Shown here: in pieces, positions 20,568-30,792 of the stretch
Numbering within the stretch: position 1 is the first letter of the stretch
How the letters are laid out: each line of letters opens with the position of its first letter
Origin: Zarea fungicola
Lineage: Eukaryota; Ascomycota; Sordariomycetes; Hypocreales; Cordycipitaceae
Length of the DNA stretch: 64,000 nt
NCBI GenBank assembly: GCA_900169235.1
Contig: FWCC01000266.1
Coordinates: 1 to 64,000 of the forward strand
Reading direction: 5' to 3'
Made by a program: the position numbers and the translations under genes
Notes under the pieces: model-generated
Databases searched by the model: none
The model's input: only the letters and a program-made list of their open reading frames with translations
Told to the model about the DNA's origin: nothing

Positions 20568-21635
20568 TTACAATCTTGAGGCTAAGCGCTCTGCAACTTG
20601 CGCTGCAACGGCGGCCTGCACTTTGGCAACAGGCAGCTCGCTGATGGCCTTGCCTGTCCAATACGTATCCTGCTCCAGCCCTTGCCAAATCAGCGCCTCC
20701 GTTCCCAGAATGACCTGCCACCCCAACCCTTCCGCCACAGAGGCCAGCCGCGTAAATGGCGTCGGGTTGTAGCACATGTCCAGCATGGCACCCTTGTGGC
20801 CCGGTCGAGCCAGTATCGCATCTGTAATCTGTCGCGCCAGACGCTCCCCATCTGTCTGCGGCTCCATGTCCGGGATGCACGAGACAATGGCCCCCGGTAG
20901 TTCCAGCGTTTGGGCCTCCTCCACTGCTGCGACATGTATCAATCCGGCGCCATAACCCCGCGCGGCACAGTCGCTCATCATGGTCTGCACCTCGGCTGGG
21001 TCTCTGTTGACTAGGTAAATGGCCGTCACATGCATCCATTTGCGCAGTGCGTAGATGGCACTTCGGGCCGCGCCGCCGCCGCCAATGACGAGGGCGGGAC
21101 GGTTGTGGAAGACGGACGCCGGTGCGGCGACGTTGTGGTAGAAGGAGCCGCGGATGCCAATGACGTCTGTGTTGGCGCCGCAGAGAAGACGGCGGCCAGT
21201 TGGGCCTGTGCGGAGGAAGAGAGTGTTGCAGGCGCCTACATCACGGCATTCCTCCGTCATTTCGTCTAAATGGGGTAAAATGGCCACTTTATTTGGCATT
21301 GTTACGGAAGCCCCTTTGCAGAAGAAGTCAATATCAGCCAAACTCGTTGTTTAGCATCTGGAATCGAAAAAACACGCCGTACCGTAGAAGCTGGGGTGCT
21401 GAACAAGCTGAAGGAATTGGTCCATGTCTGCCGAGTCGAGTCGCAGCTGCGCCCAGTTCAGACCAAGGTCTTTGTAAATCAGTTTATGCAAATTTGGTGA
21501 CCACGAATGCTGAATCTTTTTGCCAAAGAGGTAGCCATGACGGTCTAATTGTGTGGCTTCCACTTCTCTTACTTCAGCGGTGGGTGGCATCTTCTCTGGG
21601 TGTTGGCTGTCGAAACACTTGAGATGTCTGAACAT
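20568..21635 (-). CDS. qutB: Quinate/shikimate dehydrogenase
   Basis: Coding exons 21635-21383 and 21313-20568 (69-bp intron, restoring [11 protein letters not shown]) give 332 residues. Family features are the substrate-binding SWSPNLHK near the N-terminus, the catalytic Lys in [16 protein letters not shown], the Rossmann loop [15 protein letters not shown] and NRDPAEVQ. The enzyme oxidises quinate to 3-dehydroquinate (and shikimate to dehydroshikimate) with NAD+ in the cytosol, the first step after uptake. It is divergent from qutC across a 523-bp promoter containing a QUTA-type site. An internal ATG at 21590 is a possible alternative start. Confidence 0.92.
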
Positions 21636-21813
21636 TGGATCTTTTTCATCTAAATTCTGATCGTTTTTCTGGGCAGCCGGCCATAATCTATAAATCCAGC
21701 GGTGTTGAAGAACAAGTTGAACAACTGCTGAATCCTCAGAGCTTCAATGGTTGCCACTCGAATCTGTCCCGGAAGCCGACCAGCAACTTGTTTCCCGCGC
21801 CGCGCCGGCTACT

Positions 21814-21829
21814 GGATAAAGACTTACCC
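21814..21829. promoter_or_regulatory. QUTA-type activator site between qutB and qutC
   Basis: GGATAAAGACTTACCC matches 15 of 16 positions of GGRTAARYRYTTAYCC. It lies about 180 bp upstream of the qutB start and 330 bp upstream of the qutC start, so it could serve both genes. Confidence 0.7.
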
Positions 21830-22158
21830 GCCAACATCCAGTGTCGATCAACACAACCCTATGTGTTGGGCTAGCCGAAAATGAAGGGATAAATATATTT
21901 TGCGCAGTTCTAATCGATATGCCGTTGTTTTTATCCGGAGCTGGATTACCGATATGCAACCACCACGGGATAGAAGATCGCGGGATGACGGCTGTAGACG
22001 GCATTTCCAGTAGAGAGTATGCTTAGGCTACGAGTTACACGTCTAAACTGTATTAGCGGCAAATGCATTATTAATTCAGTTTCATCTTTTAAATAGTTTA
22101 CAAGAACATATCTAGTACTGATTTGTCTCATTCTCTACTTGCAGCGTAAGTCACCACC

Positions 22159-23211
22159 ATGGCGTATAAGTCGAGTATATGCACAGTGTCCCTCGGCCGC
22201 GCCTTTGCCGGCCACGGCTTGGAACACAAACTGGACATGGCCCAGAAATACGGTTTCCAAGGCATCGAGCTCTTTTATGAAGATCTCGAGCACGCGACCA
22301 AGTCCCTGCTGGGCGACTGCTCAGAACCGAACCTGCTTACGGCGGCCCGACATACTCGACACTGGTGCGCTGCTCGCCATCTGGAGATTATATGCCTACA
22401 GCCCTTTATGCACTATGGAGGACTTGTCGATCGCGAGCGACAGCGAAAGCAACTTGTTGAAATTAACTTTTGGATCGAGTTGGCACACGCGTTGGGGACC
22501 GACTTGATTCTGTTTCCCAGCTCATTTCTACCTGCTGACCATCTCACCAAGGAACTTTCCTGCCTTGTCCGAGATTTTCAAGATGCGGCCGATGCTGGGA
22601 TGAGAAGCGCACCAACAGTGCGTTTTGCATTCGAAGCGCTTTGCTGGGGCACGCAGGTGCACACCTGGGAGGACAGCTGGAGGGTCGTAGCGGCCGTGAA
22701 TCGACCAAACTTTGGCCTGTGCCTGGATACATTCAACATTGCCGGTCGGACTTTTGCCGATCCAGCAGCCAGAAGCGGCCGCACGTGGAATAGCAATGCC
22801 ACACTCGAGCGCTCCATGAAGCGGCTCATGGAGCAGGTGGACGTGGGCAAGCTATTCCTCGTCCAGGTTGCCGATGCGGAGAGACTGGAACAGCCGTTGG
22901 ATAAAAGACACCATTTTTACAACGCGGAGCAGCCCGCAAGGATGAGCTGGTCGCGAAACTGCCGCCTGTTCTACGGCGAGGCAGGACTGAGAGGGTATTT
23001 ACCCGTCAAGGCGGTACTGCAGACTGTTCTTCATGGGCTGGGATACAAAGGCTGGATGAGCTTTGAGGTGTTTCATCGGAAACTGGCAGATCGTGATGCG
23101 GCTACGCCTGAATATTTAGCAGCGCGGGCCTCACAATCGTGGACTAGACTTGCTCGTGACTTGGCCTTGGAGGTAAATGATTCTCCATCAGTGGTACGTG
23201 CAGTATTGTAG
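22159..23211 (+). CDS. qutC: 3-dehydroshikimate dehydratase
   Basis: Single exon, 350 residues, starting in a strong context (CACCACCATGG). The protein is a TIM-barrel sugar-phosphate-isomerase/AP-endonuclease-2 fold, as in QutC/QA-4, with likely metal ligands in FEALCW (Glu159), CLDTFNI (Asp190) and SFEVF (Glu303). It converts 3-dehydroshikimate to protocatechuate, which feeds the beta-ketoadipate pathway. It is divergent from qutB and tail-to-tail with qutE only 59 bp away. Confidence 0.93.
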   Translation: MAYKSSICTVSLGRAFAGHGLEHKLDMAQKYGFQGIELFYEDLEHATKSLLGDCSEPNLLTAARHTRHWCAARHLEIICLQPFMHYGGLVDRERQRKQLVEINFWIELAHALGTDLILFPSSFLPADHLTKELSCLVRDFQDAADAGMRSAPTVRFAFEALCWGTQVHTWEDSWRVVAAVNRPNFGLCLDTFNIAGRTFADPAARSGRTWNSNATLERSMKRLMEQVDVGKLFLVQVADAERLEQPLDKRHHFYNAEQPARMSWSRNCRLFYGEAGLRGYLPVKAVLQTVLHGLGYKGWMSFEVFHRKLADRDAATPEYLAARASQSWTRLARDLALEVNDSPSVVRAVL

Positions 23212-23270
23212 AAATCTTTTTATATATAAATTCTATTTATAAAATTCCATGCTATTTTAGTTATATTAAT

Positions 23271-23729
23271 CTACAAATGTGCCTTGATTTTCAGCTTGAT
23301 GTGCCGGGCAGCAAACTCAATGGCGGCGGTATATCCAAATACGCCTAGGCCGCAGATGACGGCCTCTGCCTTGTCGCTCAAGTAGCTCTTGCTCCGAAAC
23401 GGCTCGCGGGCGTGGACGTTGGAAATGTGCACCTCCACAAAAGGAATCTCGACGCCGAGCAGGGCATCGCGGATGGCGACGCTCGTATGAGTAAAGGCGC
23501 CCGGGTTGATGACGACGACGTCAATGGCACCGCGGGCTGCATGAAGTCTGTCCACAATCGCGCCTTCGTGGTTGGACTGGAATGCCTCCACTTCGGCAAA
23601 CATGGATTTTGCGTGGTCTTTTGCTTGTTGAACCACGTCGTCCAGCGTGTTTGAGCCGTAGATGTGTGGTTCGCGCGTGCCGAGTAGGTTCAGATTCGGG
23701 CCGTTGATGAGTAGGATGCGTCGTGACAT
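23271..23729 (-). CDS. qutE: Catabolic type II 3-dehydroquinase
   Basis: 152 residues from the ATG at 23729; the open frame extends upstream but without an ATG. Type II dehydroquinase motifs are complete: [21 protein letters not shown] (with the lid Arg and the catalytic Tyr), [30 protein letters not shown] and [11 protein letters not shown] with the catalytic His. It interconverts 3-dehydroquinate and 3-dehydroshikimate. As a separate small enzyme it is the inducible catabolic form, distinct from the dehydroquinase domain of AROM. A weaker QUTA-type sequence lies about 160 bp upstream. Confidence 0.95.
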   Translation of the reverse strand: MSRRILLINGPNLNLLGTREPHIYGSNTLDDVVQQAKDHAKSMFAEVEAFQSNHEGAIVDRLHAARGAIDVVVINPGAFTHTSVAIRDALLGVEIPFVEVHISNVHAREPFRSKSYLSDKAEAVICGLGVFGYTAAIEFAARHIKLKIKAHL

Positions 23730-23886
23730 GGTGTTTCTGTTCACTCTTCAGTTGAGGTGTTTTGTTACGAAGTGAAAGGTATCTCTGGATTTGGAGTTAA
23801 CAGGGTCTTTTCAATGCTTCTGTAATTCATGTCAGAGAGGCCAAAAGATGGGACCAGAGAAAGATCATTGGAGCACTAATAAGTGC

Positions 23887-23902
23887 GGGTAAGAATTTAG
23901 CC
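23887..23902. promoter_or_regulatory. Weak QUTA-like site upstream of qutE
   Basis: GGGTAAGAATTTAGCC matches 14 of 16 consensus positions, with one mismatch in the right arm (TTAGCC). It lies 158 bp upstream of the qutE ATG, a reasonable position for a functional site. Confidence 0.45.
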
Positions 23903-24378
23903 GGTTGGCTGTACGTGGGTTGGTTTCCAGGACGCCCATGTAAAATAGTCATTGTAAGCTATTGTTAGTTTGATCTCTGATACTATTTAGTGGTAAATCA
24001 CAGTGATGGCTTTCTGAAGTCGTTGAGCACTGGCTGGTGCTTGAATCTGCATCACCCATGATTTTGTCAAAGCAGCCCAAGACAACCAGAGCGTGTGCAT
24101 TCATTTCCGCCTGCACTTTGAAGTCTACAGTGCCATGTTTACTTGATTACGAGCAATTTTAGGCAAGTAAATTCTCCCTTTTCTCTGGCTTGTAATTTTG
24201 TGTTTGCGATTGAGGCGCAAGGCAGTCACGGCAAAAGGTTACTTGAACCTTGAGTTACAATGATGCATTGATATCAATGCCGTCTATATTCCCGTGTAAA
24301 CTGCGTATTGATAAATCTATGCTACTTTCGATAAAATCTAGACAGATAACAATGTTGCCTCCCATTCCTCATAACTTC
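23903..24378. other. Region between the qutE promoter and the terpene cyclase 3' end
   Basis: No gene is seen. The right end is the 3' flank of the terpene cyclase, which is read toward this stretch. Confidence 0.4.
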
Positions 24379-25527
24379 TCAAGCAGTGCTCTCCACCTTC
24401 CACCCATAGCGATTATTCGGCTTGCCCATGATGCCAAACAGGTGATAATCCAGATAATTAAACGCCAGCCTCAGACACTCGAGCTGCCACCCTTTGCTCC
24501 CCTCCGGATACGCCGCCTGCCAAAACTCGACCGACCACGTCAGCTTGTTGAGCTTGTCCACGTACAGCCGCAGCGCCTCCTTTTCGTCCAGCCCGTGCTC
24601 GCGGATCCCCACGCGCACGAGGTTCAGGTACGCCGAGCCGTCATTCTGCTGCTCCACGGCCCTCAGGTCCTTGTACAGGCCGATAATGTCATTCATGAGA
24701 ATCATGAGCACGGAAGCCTGAATCATGCCCAGGTTGTCGCTCGCGCACTGCGCCGCCTGGCTGTCCGTCATGGTCAGCGCCATGGGGAGGAGCCCGCCGA
24801 CGGTGACCGCGCGGGTCTGGAGGACCTCGGTCGACGAGGCCTCGGTGCAGAACTTGCGGCCCTCGTCAAACTCAAAGTCAAAGAACTGGACGAGAATGTC
24901 GACGCAGAGCCGGAGGTGGTGCGGCGCGAGGAGCCGGCGCTTGAGCGGCATCAGGTCCTCGGCAAAGATGCGCTGGGCGAGGAGCGCGGCGTCGATGACC
25001 TCCTGGGGACACGTTCCCGCAAAGCGCGTCAGGTCATGCATTGCCGAATCATCGCTGCCATCATCGTCGCCCTCGTTTATGAGAATGGTCTTGAGATTGT
25101 CCAGGTACTGGCGCCCCGCAGTGTCGTGGAGATTGTACAAGGGCAGCGCCTCGGTAACGTCGTCCATGAGAAAGATCCAGGCGACGTGGCGGTGCAGAAG
25201 CACCCTGCGCTCATACGACAGCGAGGCGCTCTGGAAGGAGCAAAAGTGCGAGAGGTGCAGCGCCAGCTGGGCAAACTTGGGCGGCAGCAGGGGGAAGAAG
25301 GACCACTGCCGCATGTCCGTGGCCAGCCGGGCCTCGAGATCCCCGTCGTACGCGAGGTCCAGCGTCCCGGGAAAGTACAAGGCCATGGTGTTGTTGGCGC
25401 GGGTGCGCATGTTGCGCTCGACGGCGGCCCAGTCGGAGGAGACAATCATGCTTGATTCGCTCTGCTCATGCTTAAAGGCCACAGTGGCGTCAACATAGTG
25501 AGGGTATCGCGACTGTTGCTCAAACAT
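24379..25527 (-). CDS. Class I terpene cyclase (sesquiterpene-synthase type)
   Basis: Intronless, 382 residues, ATG at 25527. The metal-binding motifs of class I terpene synthases are present: the aspartate-rich motif DDVTE (Asp122, Asp123, Glu126) and the NSE-type motif NDIIGLYKD (Asn279, Gly283, Lys286, Asp287). The C-terminal RY pair is at 373-374 and a possible diphosphate-sensor Arg at 239. Length and motif spacing fit fungal sesquiterpene cyclases that act on farnesyl diphosphate in the cytosol. The product cannot be predicted. No cytochrome P450 or prenyltransferase is seen next to it; its immediate neighbours are qutE and a signalling kinase, so it seems to be a lone cyclase. GC-rich codon use is strong, which creates long antisense frames. 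Confidence 0.88.
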   Translation of the reverse strand: MFEQQSRYPHYVDATVAFKHEQSESSMIVSSDWAAVERNMRTRANNTMALYFPGTLDLAYDGDLEARLATDMRQWSFFPLLPPKFAQLALHLSHFCSFQSASLSYERRVLLHRHVAWIFLMDDVTEALPLYNLHDTAGRQYLDNLKTILINEGDDDGSDDSAMHDLTRFAGTCPQEVIDAALLAQRIFAEDLMPLKRRLLAPHHLRLCVDILVQFFDFEFDEGRKFCTEASSTEVLQTRAVTVGGLLPMALTMTDSQAAQCASDNLGMIQASVLMILMNDIIGLYKDLRAVEQQNDGSAYLNLVRVGIREHGLDEKEALRLYVDKLNKLTWSVEFWQAAYPEGSKGWQLECLRLAFNYLDYHLFGIMGKPNNRYGWKVESTA

Positions 25528-26906
25528 TTTTTGTTAAACTACGCTGGCTGCGTAAATGTTTAAATATAAAAGAAACGAATAAATGATTGGAGAAATGACA
25601 ATGAGGAGGAGTTAATGATATGGCTTAGATCGAATCTGCTTCTTACTCGAGAGAAAAGTCGATTTTCCCATTGGGATAGTTTTGTATTTATACTTGGCCA
25701 TGGCATGTACTCAAAGACAAGAATGAATTTAACTTATCCCTTAACCTCATAACTATGACTTTGGCGATCACCGCCGTGTCTCATTTTGTAGCCAGCCACA
25801 TCGCGGAGTACAGGCAGCCACAAAATCCACCAAACGGCGTGTCCGCTGCAGCCATGCATATGCCGTCGAACGAGCTGTGGTCGCCTTGCCAAAACAAGTA
25901 GCATCTTGGGTGGAACGAGACAACCGAGTCAAGAAAATGGCGGCGCCTTCGGCAATGAGCGAAGTTGAGTCGGCCAATTCTGTCGCCACGCCACTATAGA
26001 GGAGAAAGTATGTCGTGATGTGACGTCTCATTGCGCAGAATGCCAGAGTATACGAGGCTGGTGGTATGGGTGCAAGCGGCGGGTGCGGGAACCGGGAAAG
26101 GGATGAGAAGGATGCAACGCTAGAAAGATGGGATTTCATTCCACTGCCATGAGGAAAATGCATGTTTGCTCTGATGGCTATCCATCCTCGCAGTGTGGAA
26201 TGTTGGACTGGTTCAAACGTGGGGGTTCTCATTCGTCCACAGCATCTTATTCTTGAATCAGGGGCCCAGGCTTATAAAAATAGGGTGTTTCATTAAAAAA
26301 ACGGTACAATGATATTTATGGTAATCATTAATGTATACTTGTAATCACCGTGGGCTCCCAAGACAACAGACATGGGCAAGAGTTGATGGAGGACTCAAGA
26401 TCAGACAACTAGGTGCGACTCAACTGTCTAGAGGATTTCAACTACCGAGTCAAATGGAGGTTGAAAACGTGTCCGCACTTCGGGCATGGAGCCGCTTTTT
26501 GTCTAAGAACTTGGGTCGAGACTTGAGAGTATATATCCTGACAATCAAATTCCTTATGCGGAACCTGCATGTCTCACTGCGGGCTTTTCAAGCGGATAGG
26601 CTCTCGGGTATTCTCAAACTATAACATGTCTCATAGAAAAGAAACGGAAAAAATGTAGAGTGGCAATATCATGTATTCATGACACCGGGGATGCGTTGCC
26701 GCATAGCTAACCAACACAAGGTAGGCAGCCAGGTATATGTAAATGTACTCCGTTTCGACCCCTGTTGGCTCTTCCATCTATAGCTTCTGCCCGTTGTGTA
26801 TCTAGCTAGAAGAAAATGGCATAAATCCAAAACGCCTTGTAATATGACTCCAGTATAATACTTTTTAAACATCAAATCAAATCAAGAAGGGAGATTCTTC
26901 AGTTGC
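25528..26906. other. Intergenic region, 1.4 kb, upstream of terpene cyclase
   Basis: The left part is the cyclase promoter and the right end the 3' flank of the IPMK gene. An open frame at 25768-26232 (minus) is serine/threonine-rich and resembles no family. Nothing else is supported. Confidence 0.4.
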
Positions 26907-28270
26907 TTAGCCCGCCAACTGTTCAAAGATGCCCCGTAAGCTCCTCACGCCCCTCAAGAGATTCTCGTCCGGCCCTTGCCCAGGGGTCCACTGGGCATGG
27001 GCAAAATCAATGAGTTTTAATGAGAAAATCTGCGGCGAGCTCTCCATATCCGAATCCATATCATCATCATCATCGTCGTCATCATCCTGATTGGCGTTGC
27101 CATTTCTCATCACGGCAGCGTGTATCAGCTCGTCGTTGCCATTTCCCATCACAGCAGCGTGTATCAGTTCGTCGTTGCCATTCCCCAGCACAGAAGCGTG
27201 TATCAGCTCATCGTCGTCGCCCATGGCAATGCCGCTATCCGTGCGCAGGGTCGTCCTCGTCGCGAGTTTCCGCTCCACGGCATGCACAATCTCGTTATTC
27301 GTCTCAATGGCGCTCCTTAGCGCCTCGCCGTCGCCCTCAAAGATGAAGAGCAGCGACGACGAGTACATGCGCGTCTCGTGCGCCTCCATGATATCCTGTA
27401 TCCGGCCAATCTCGCGCGCAAACGCGGCGCAGACGGCCTGGCCGAGATCCTCGTCAATGCCGGCGGCCTTGTTAAAGACGAAATTGCGAAAGCCGTCGAG
27501 AATATTGTCGCTGTTCATGGTGACGCGCCCATAGTCCTTGTCGTAAATCAGGTAGCCCTCGTCGTCTAGGAGGGCGTCGTCGTCGGAACCGCGAAAGACG
27601 CGCATGCCGGCTATGCGGAAGCCGAGCTGGTGATGTGTGGTTTCCGAGGCGATGCGATCGAAGCGCGCCTTTTTGGCGGCGGGGGCGTCGTCGGCCCAGA
27701 GGCGGGTGCCGAGCTTGACGTCGAGAATGTTTGGTCTTTTATACTCGCTGGTGGCGTTTTCGAGGACGACGGCCCGGTTGGTCTTTATCTTTTTGCCGTT
27801 GGTAGGGACCCATGACGGGGCAGCCGACGCAGGATCAGGAGCGGAATGGTCGCTTGGGGGCGGTGGTAGGGCCTCTGGGGGCGCGGCGCGGGAGACTTGC
27901 TCGGCGACGAGGGCCTGCATCTGCTCCTTGGCGGTCTGGATGGCGCCGTCGTCGGCAATGACACCCGTGACGGACTCGTCAATCTTGAGATCAGAGGGGT
28001 CGCTGAGGGTCAGGGAGCCCATGTAGATGGGCATGATGTCGGCGAACTCGGGGTGGCGTCGGGCGGACTGGTAAAAGTCAATCTCGGCCTGGGTGCAGGG
28101 CTTGATGAAGAGTTGGCCATCGGCGTCGCATAGCGTGCCAGCACTACCAGGGGGGTTAGTTGGAGGTTTGAGTAGGGTTTCCGCCTATTTCTGGATACGT
28201 ACTGTCCAGCGACGGCATAGTTGTAGTCTCGCAGTTGGTCGCGCTCAGGCATGCGCAGCTCTTTCGTCAT
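26907..28270 (-). CDS. Inositol polyphosphate multikinase (Arg82/IPK family)
   Basis: Coding exons 28270-28203 and 28143-26907 give 434 residues. The splice creates the N-terminal IPK sequence AGHAGTLCDADGQLFIKPC. The kinase signature PxxxDxKxG appears as PNILDVKLGTRLW and the C-terminal metal-binding motif as SLKLIDFAHA. These enzymes phosphorylate inositol trisphosphate to higher inositol phosphates in the nucleus and cytosol, linking to phosphate and transcriptional control. Between the two catalytic parts there is an insert with three tandem DELIHA-type repeats and a run of aspartates, absent from the minimal kinase fold. An internal ATG at 28252 is an alternative start. Confidence 0.9.
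27096..27212. repeat. 3 x 39 bp in-frame tandem repeat inside the IPMK gene
   Basis: Units at 27096-27134, 27135-27173 and 27174-27212 encode 13-residue repeats of the type DELIHAAVMGNGN. Copies differ by a few bases, so the array is recent. Each unit is a whole number of codons, so copy-number changes would keep the frame. Confidence 0.9.
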
Positions 28271-29936
28271 GGCTGCGTTGTGGGCTGTGTGTCCAGCTAG
28301 GGACTATGCTGAATAGCGAGAGAGAGGCTCCAGTTCAAGCAACATGTAAATGTGTGTAAATGTGTAAATGGGTAGGGTATCAAGAGTATATCCGGCTTGG
28401 CAAGAAAAGAAGGCGGGGTGAATGGTGAGGGGTGGCCAAGTTATGTATGTCCGTCGTTGTCGGTGACTGTGACAGGGAGAGGCACGGGCCGTATGCAGGA
28501 GCGGGAGCGTCCTGTTTCGCGGAGGGTCGCAAGCTTAGTGTGGCAGGCAGGGAGTGTCAACATGGGACAAGATGTGATGGAGCTGGCGTTGGAGAGTACT
28601 ATTGTTGGAAAAGATGGCGCGCGTCTAGTAAAAGTATATGTTGTCGTGGTCGTGTTTGCACAGGATTGAGATGGGACAAGTCTAATAATTTAAAAAGTCG
28701 GGATTGGGCACTCAAAAAGGCGGTACAGAGGACAAGGTACATTTACCGCCATTTTTATTGGGCGAGGTACCTTGTGGCTGGTCCCGCCCTGTAGGCAGCC
28801 TGGAGCGCCACTGGGCAAGCTGGGGTCGCTGCCCAGCAGGCCATGCGTATCATGTCGACAGTCTGACGAGCGCTTCGACTCACGGTACAGCCCACTGTAC
28901 AGGGGCCCCTAGCCAAAGGTGTACAAGGGGCAGTGCCCCCAACGTCACTGGCTGAATAGCGGGTCCTGAGTAGAGGCTCTGGGGTTGAGAGAGACGCTAA
29001 ATCCAGGAGTCCCTTTTCTGGAATGCAGAGAGACGCCTGGCGTCGTTCTAGCTGACCTGGCAGACTGGCAGACTGGCTGACTTGTAGGCTGGCAAGCTGG
29101 CAAGCTGTGGCTGCGGGCAATACCGGCAGACTGGCACATGCACACTAATAATAATAAAGACCGTTACACAGCCACACATTAAAACCCTCAAGTGGCGTTG
29201 CTCCTTTAGCCTCTTGCTGTGACATGCAGACGAGCACCATCTCTGCCTCTCGCCACCATCTCACCCATCACAATTGCTGTTGGCTAACTAGATGGGGAGC
29301 ATAGTTCCTCCACATCGCCACGTCGCTCACGACCAACGTGGCCATGGCCCAGCAGGTCAGAAGATGATTCAGCCAGAATTCAGTCAGCACCCAGCAGTGA
29401 GCACCAGCAGTAGCACCAACACTGCTACTGCTTTGGTTCGGCCTGCATCTACTGGTATGCTAGCTTCCGTTGAGCTGTAACATCCGAAAACCGCCTACGA
29501 ATCTGCCTTGCATCAACGGCTCGCATCGCACCCGAATTGGTCATGGCTTGCTCTGTACGCATACCGCGCTTTCACGTTCTGAAACCGAACAATATAAAAA
29601 TATAAAAATATAACTAAAATGTAAAAAATAATCCTCAAACAATATGAATACCCCATAGTAAATACACTTTTCTCAGATCCCCAAATTCTCAACAAAACCT
29701 TCACTCTTGACCACAACTGCGCCTACCATTCCCCACCGATTCTGTGAAGCAGCTGCAGGGCTTCAGTCGGGACTCAATCATCCAGTACAAGTTTCCCCAG
29801 ATCAAGGCTGCAATTCATGCCTAGCTAGACCGACGTACCGACGTGCGGCTAGGCTGCGACAGCCATGGTTGGTCCTCTATCCTCTCAGATACATGAACGC
29901 TTGTGCAACACGCCGTTGCGGTATACATGATGCATA
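28271..29936. other. Intergenic region, 1.7 kb
   Basis: The left end is the IPMK promoter. The rest holds an 8-bp tandem repeat (29053-29108) and AT-rich sequence near 29590-29640, but no supported gene. Several open frames around 28400-28950 have biased composition and no family resemblance. Confidence 0.4.
29053..29108. repeat. Degenerate 8-bp tandem repeat
   Basis: About seven units of the type CAGACTGG / CAAGCTGG follow one another without gaps. This is a simple-sequence array in noncoding DNA. Confidence 0.7.
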
Positions 29937-30392
29937 TTATGCCAATTTCCCGTGCCCATTCCGGGTGCCTTGAACACCAAAGTAAAACATGGCAAAAGGG
30001 GCCAGGACATCAATCGCCGTGATGGCTTGGATCCACGGCGCGCTAAAGCCATATTGTAGAGCAGATGCCGCCCGACCAACACCGGAGACGAAGAGAATGC
30101 CGGCCAGCAGGGCCAGTGGGGTACGTCTGTTGACCACGTCGTTGCTCGTCCACCACAGCATCACGCCGTAGCCCGCCCACATTGCCCCAAAGAAGCGAGT
30201 CTGCGTGTCTACAAGTGCAGCAAAGGATGAGGTGGCGGGAATCGCTGTGGGAGCAAGCGGCTCACAAAGTGCCTTGATGCCCTCGAGACCAAGAAAGATG
30301 TCAAAAGAGCCAGTAGCGATGGAAACCAACGAGAACGCCTTTAATGAGCCTGAGAGCAGCGCTGAGGCTCTTTGAGTAGAAGGGGAAGACAT
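29937..30392 (-). CDS. Small four-TM membrane protein, DUF4345-like
   Basis: Intronless, 151 residues from the ATG at 30392; the upstream extension of the frame has no ATG. Four hydrophobic segments are visible: SLVSIATGSFDIFLGL, FFGAMWAGYGVMLWW, ALLAGILFVSGVGRAASAL and AITAIDVLAPFAMFYFG. The pattern around RFFGAMWAGYG and FVSGVGRAAS resembles DUF4345 proteins, which have no established function. Family placement is from memory of the pattern. Confidence 0.75.
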   Translation of the reverse strand: MSSPSTQRASALLSGSLKAFSLVSIATGSFDIFLGLEGIKALCEPLAPTAIPATSSFAALVDTQTRFFGAMWAGYGVMLWWTSNDVVNRRTPLALLAGILFVSGVGRAASALQYGFSAPWIQAITAIDVLAPFAMFYFGVQGTRNGHGKLA

Positions 30393-30792
30393 GGCGGGAA
30401 AGAGATGGGCTTGGAAGATGAGAATAGTCTTGAAAGTGAGGATGGAGAGAGAAAAACAATGAGGGCACGTTAACGTGTCTGCCAATTCCTCTTGCTTGCT
30501 GATGAATGCGATAATCTAGCTGACAGAGGGTAGTGGTTGAATATGCCAACTCGGAATCGGGTATTGCCTGTTGGATAGCCTATCCTTATTCCACCGGAAA
30601 TGGACGTCTTGTCCAAATCCTGACCTTCCCATTAAACATGGAAACTAATTAAAATTCCATTAAAGCTCAAGACGAAACCTTTTAAATTTTGTAAACTAAG
30701 AAATGGAAAATGATACAGTGCGACCGTGGCTGAAAATGCCCGGCTCCCGATAGTGTCCGACTCCTCCTCCCCTCATCTTCCAAGCATTGCAT
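30393..30792. other. Intergenic, promoter of DUF4345 gene and 3' flank of MDR gene
   Basis: These 400 bp contain no supported gene. AT-rich sequence dominates between about 30640 and 30720. Confidence 0.4.

Noticed and set aside
24250..25455. 401-codon open frame on the plus strand opposite the terpene cyclase
   Set aside because: It is the antisense shadow of a GC-rich coding region; its arginine- and leucine-rich composition resembles no family, while the minus strand has complete terpene cyclase motifs.
25768..26232. 154-codon minus-strand frame upstream of the terpene cyclase
   Set aside because: Considered as a possible tailoring-enzyme remnant, but no P450 or other motif is visible.
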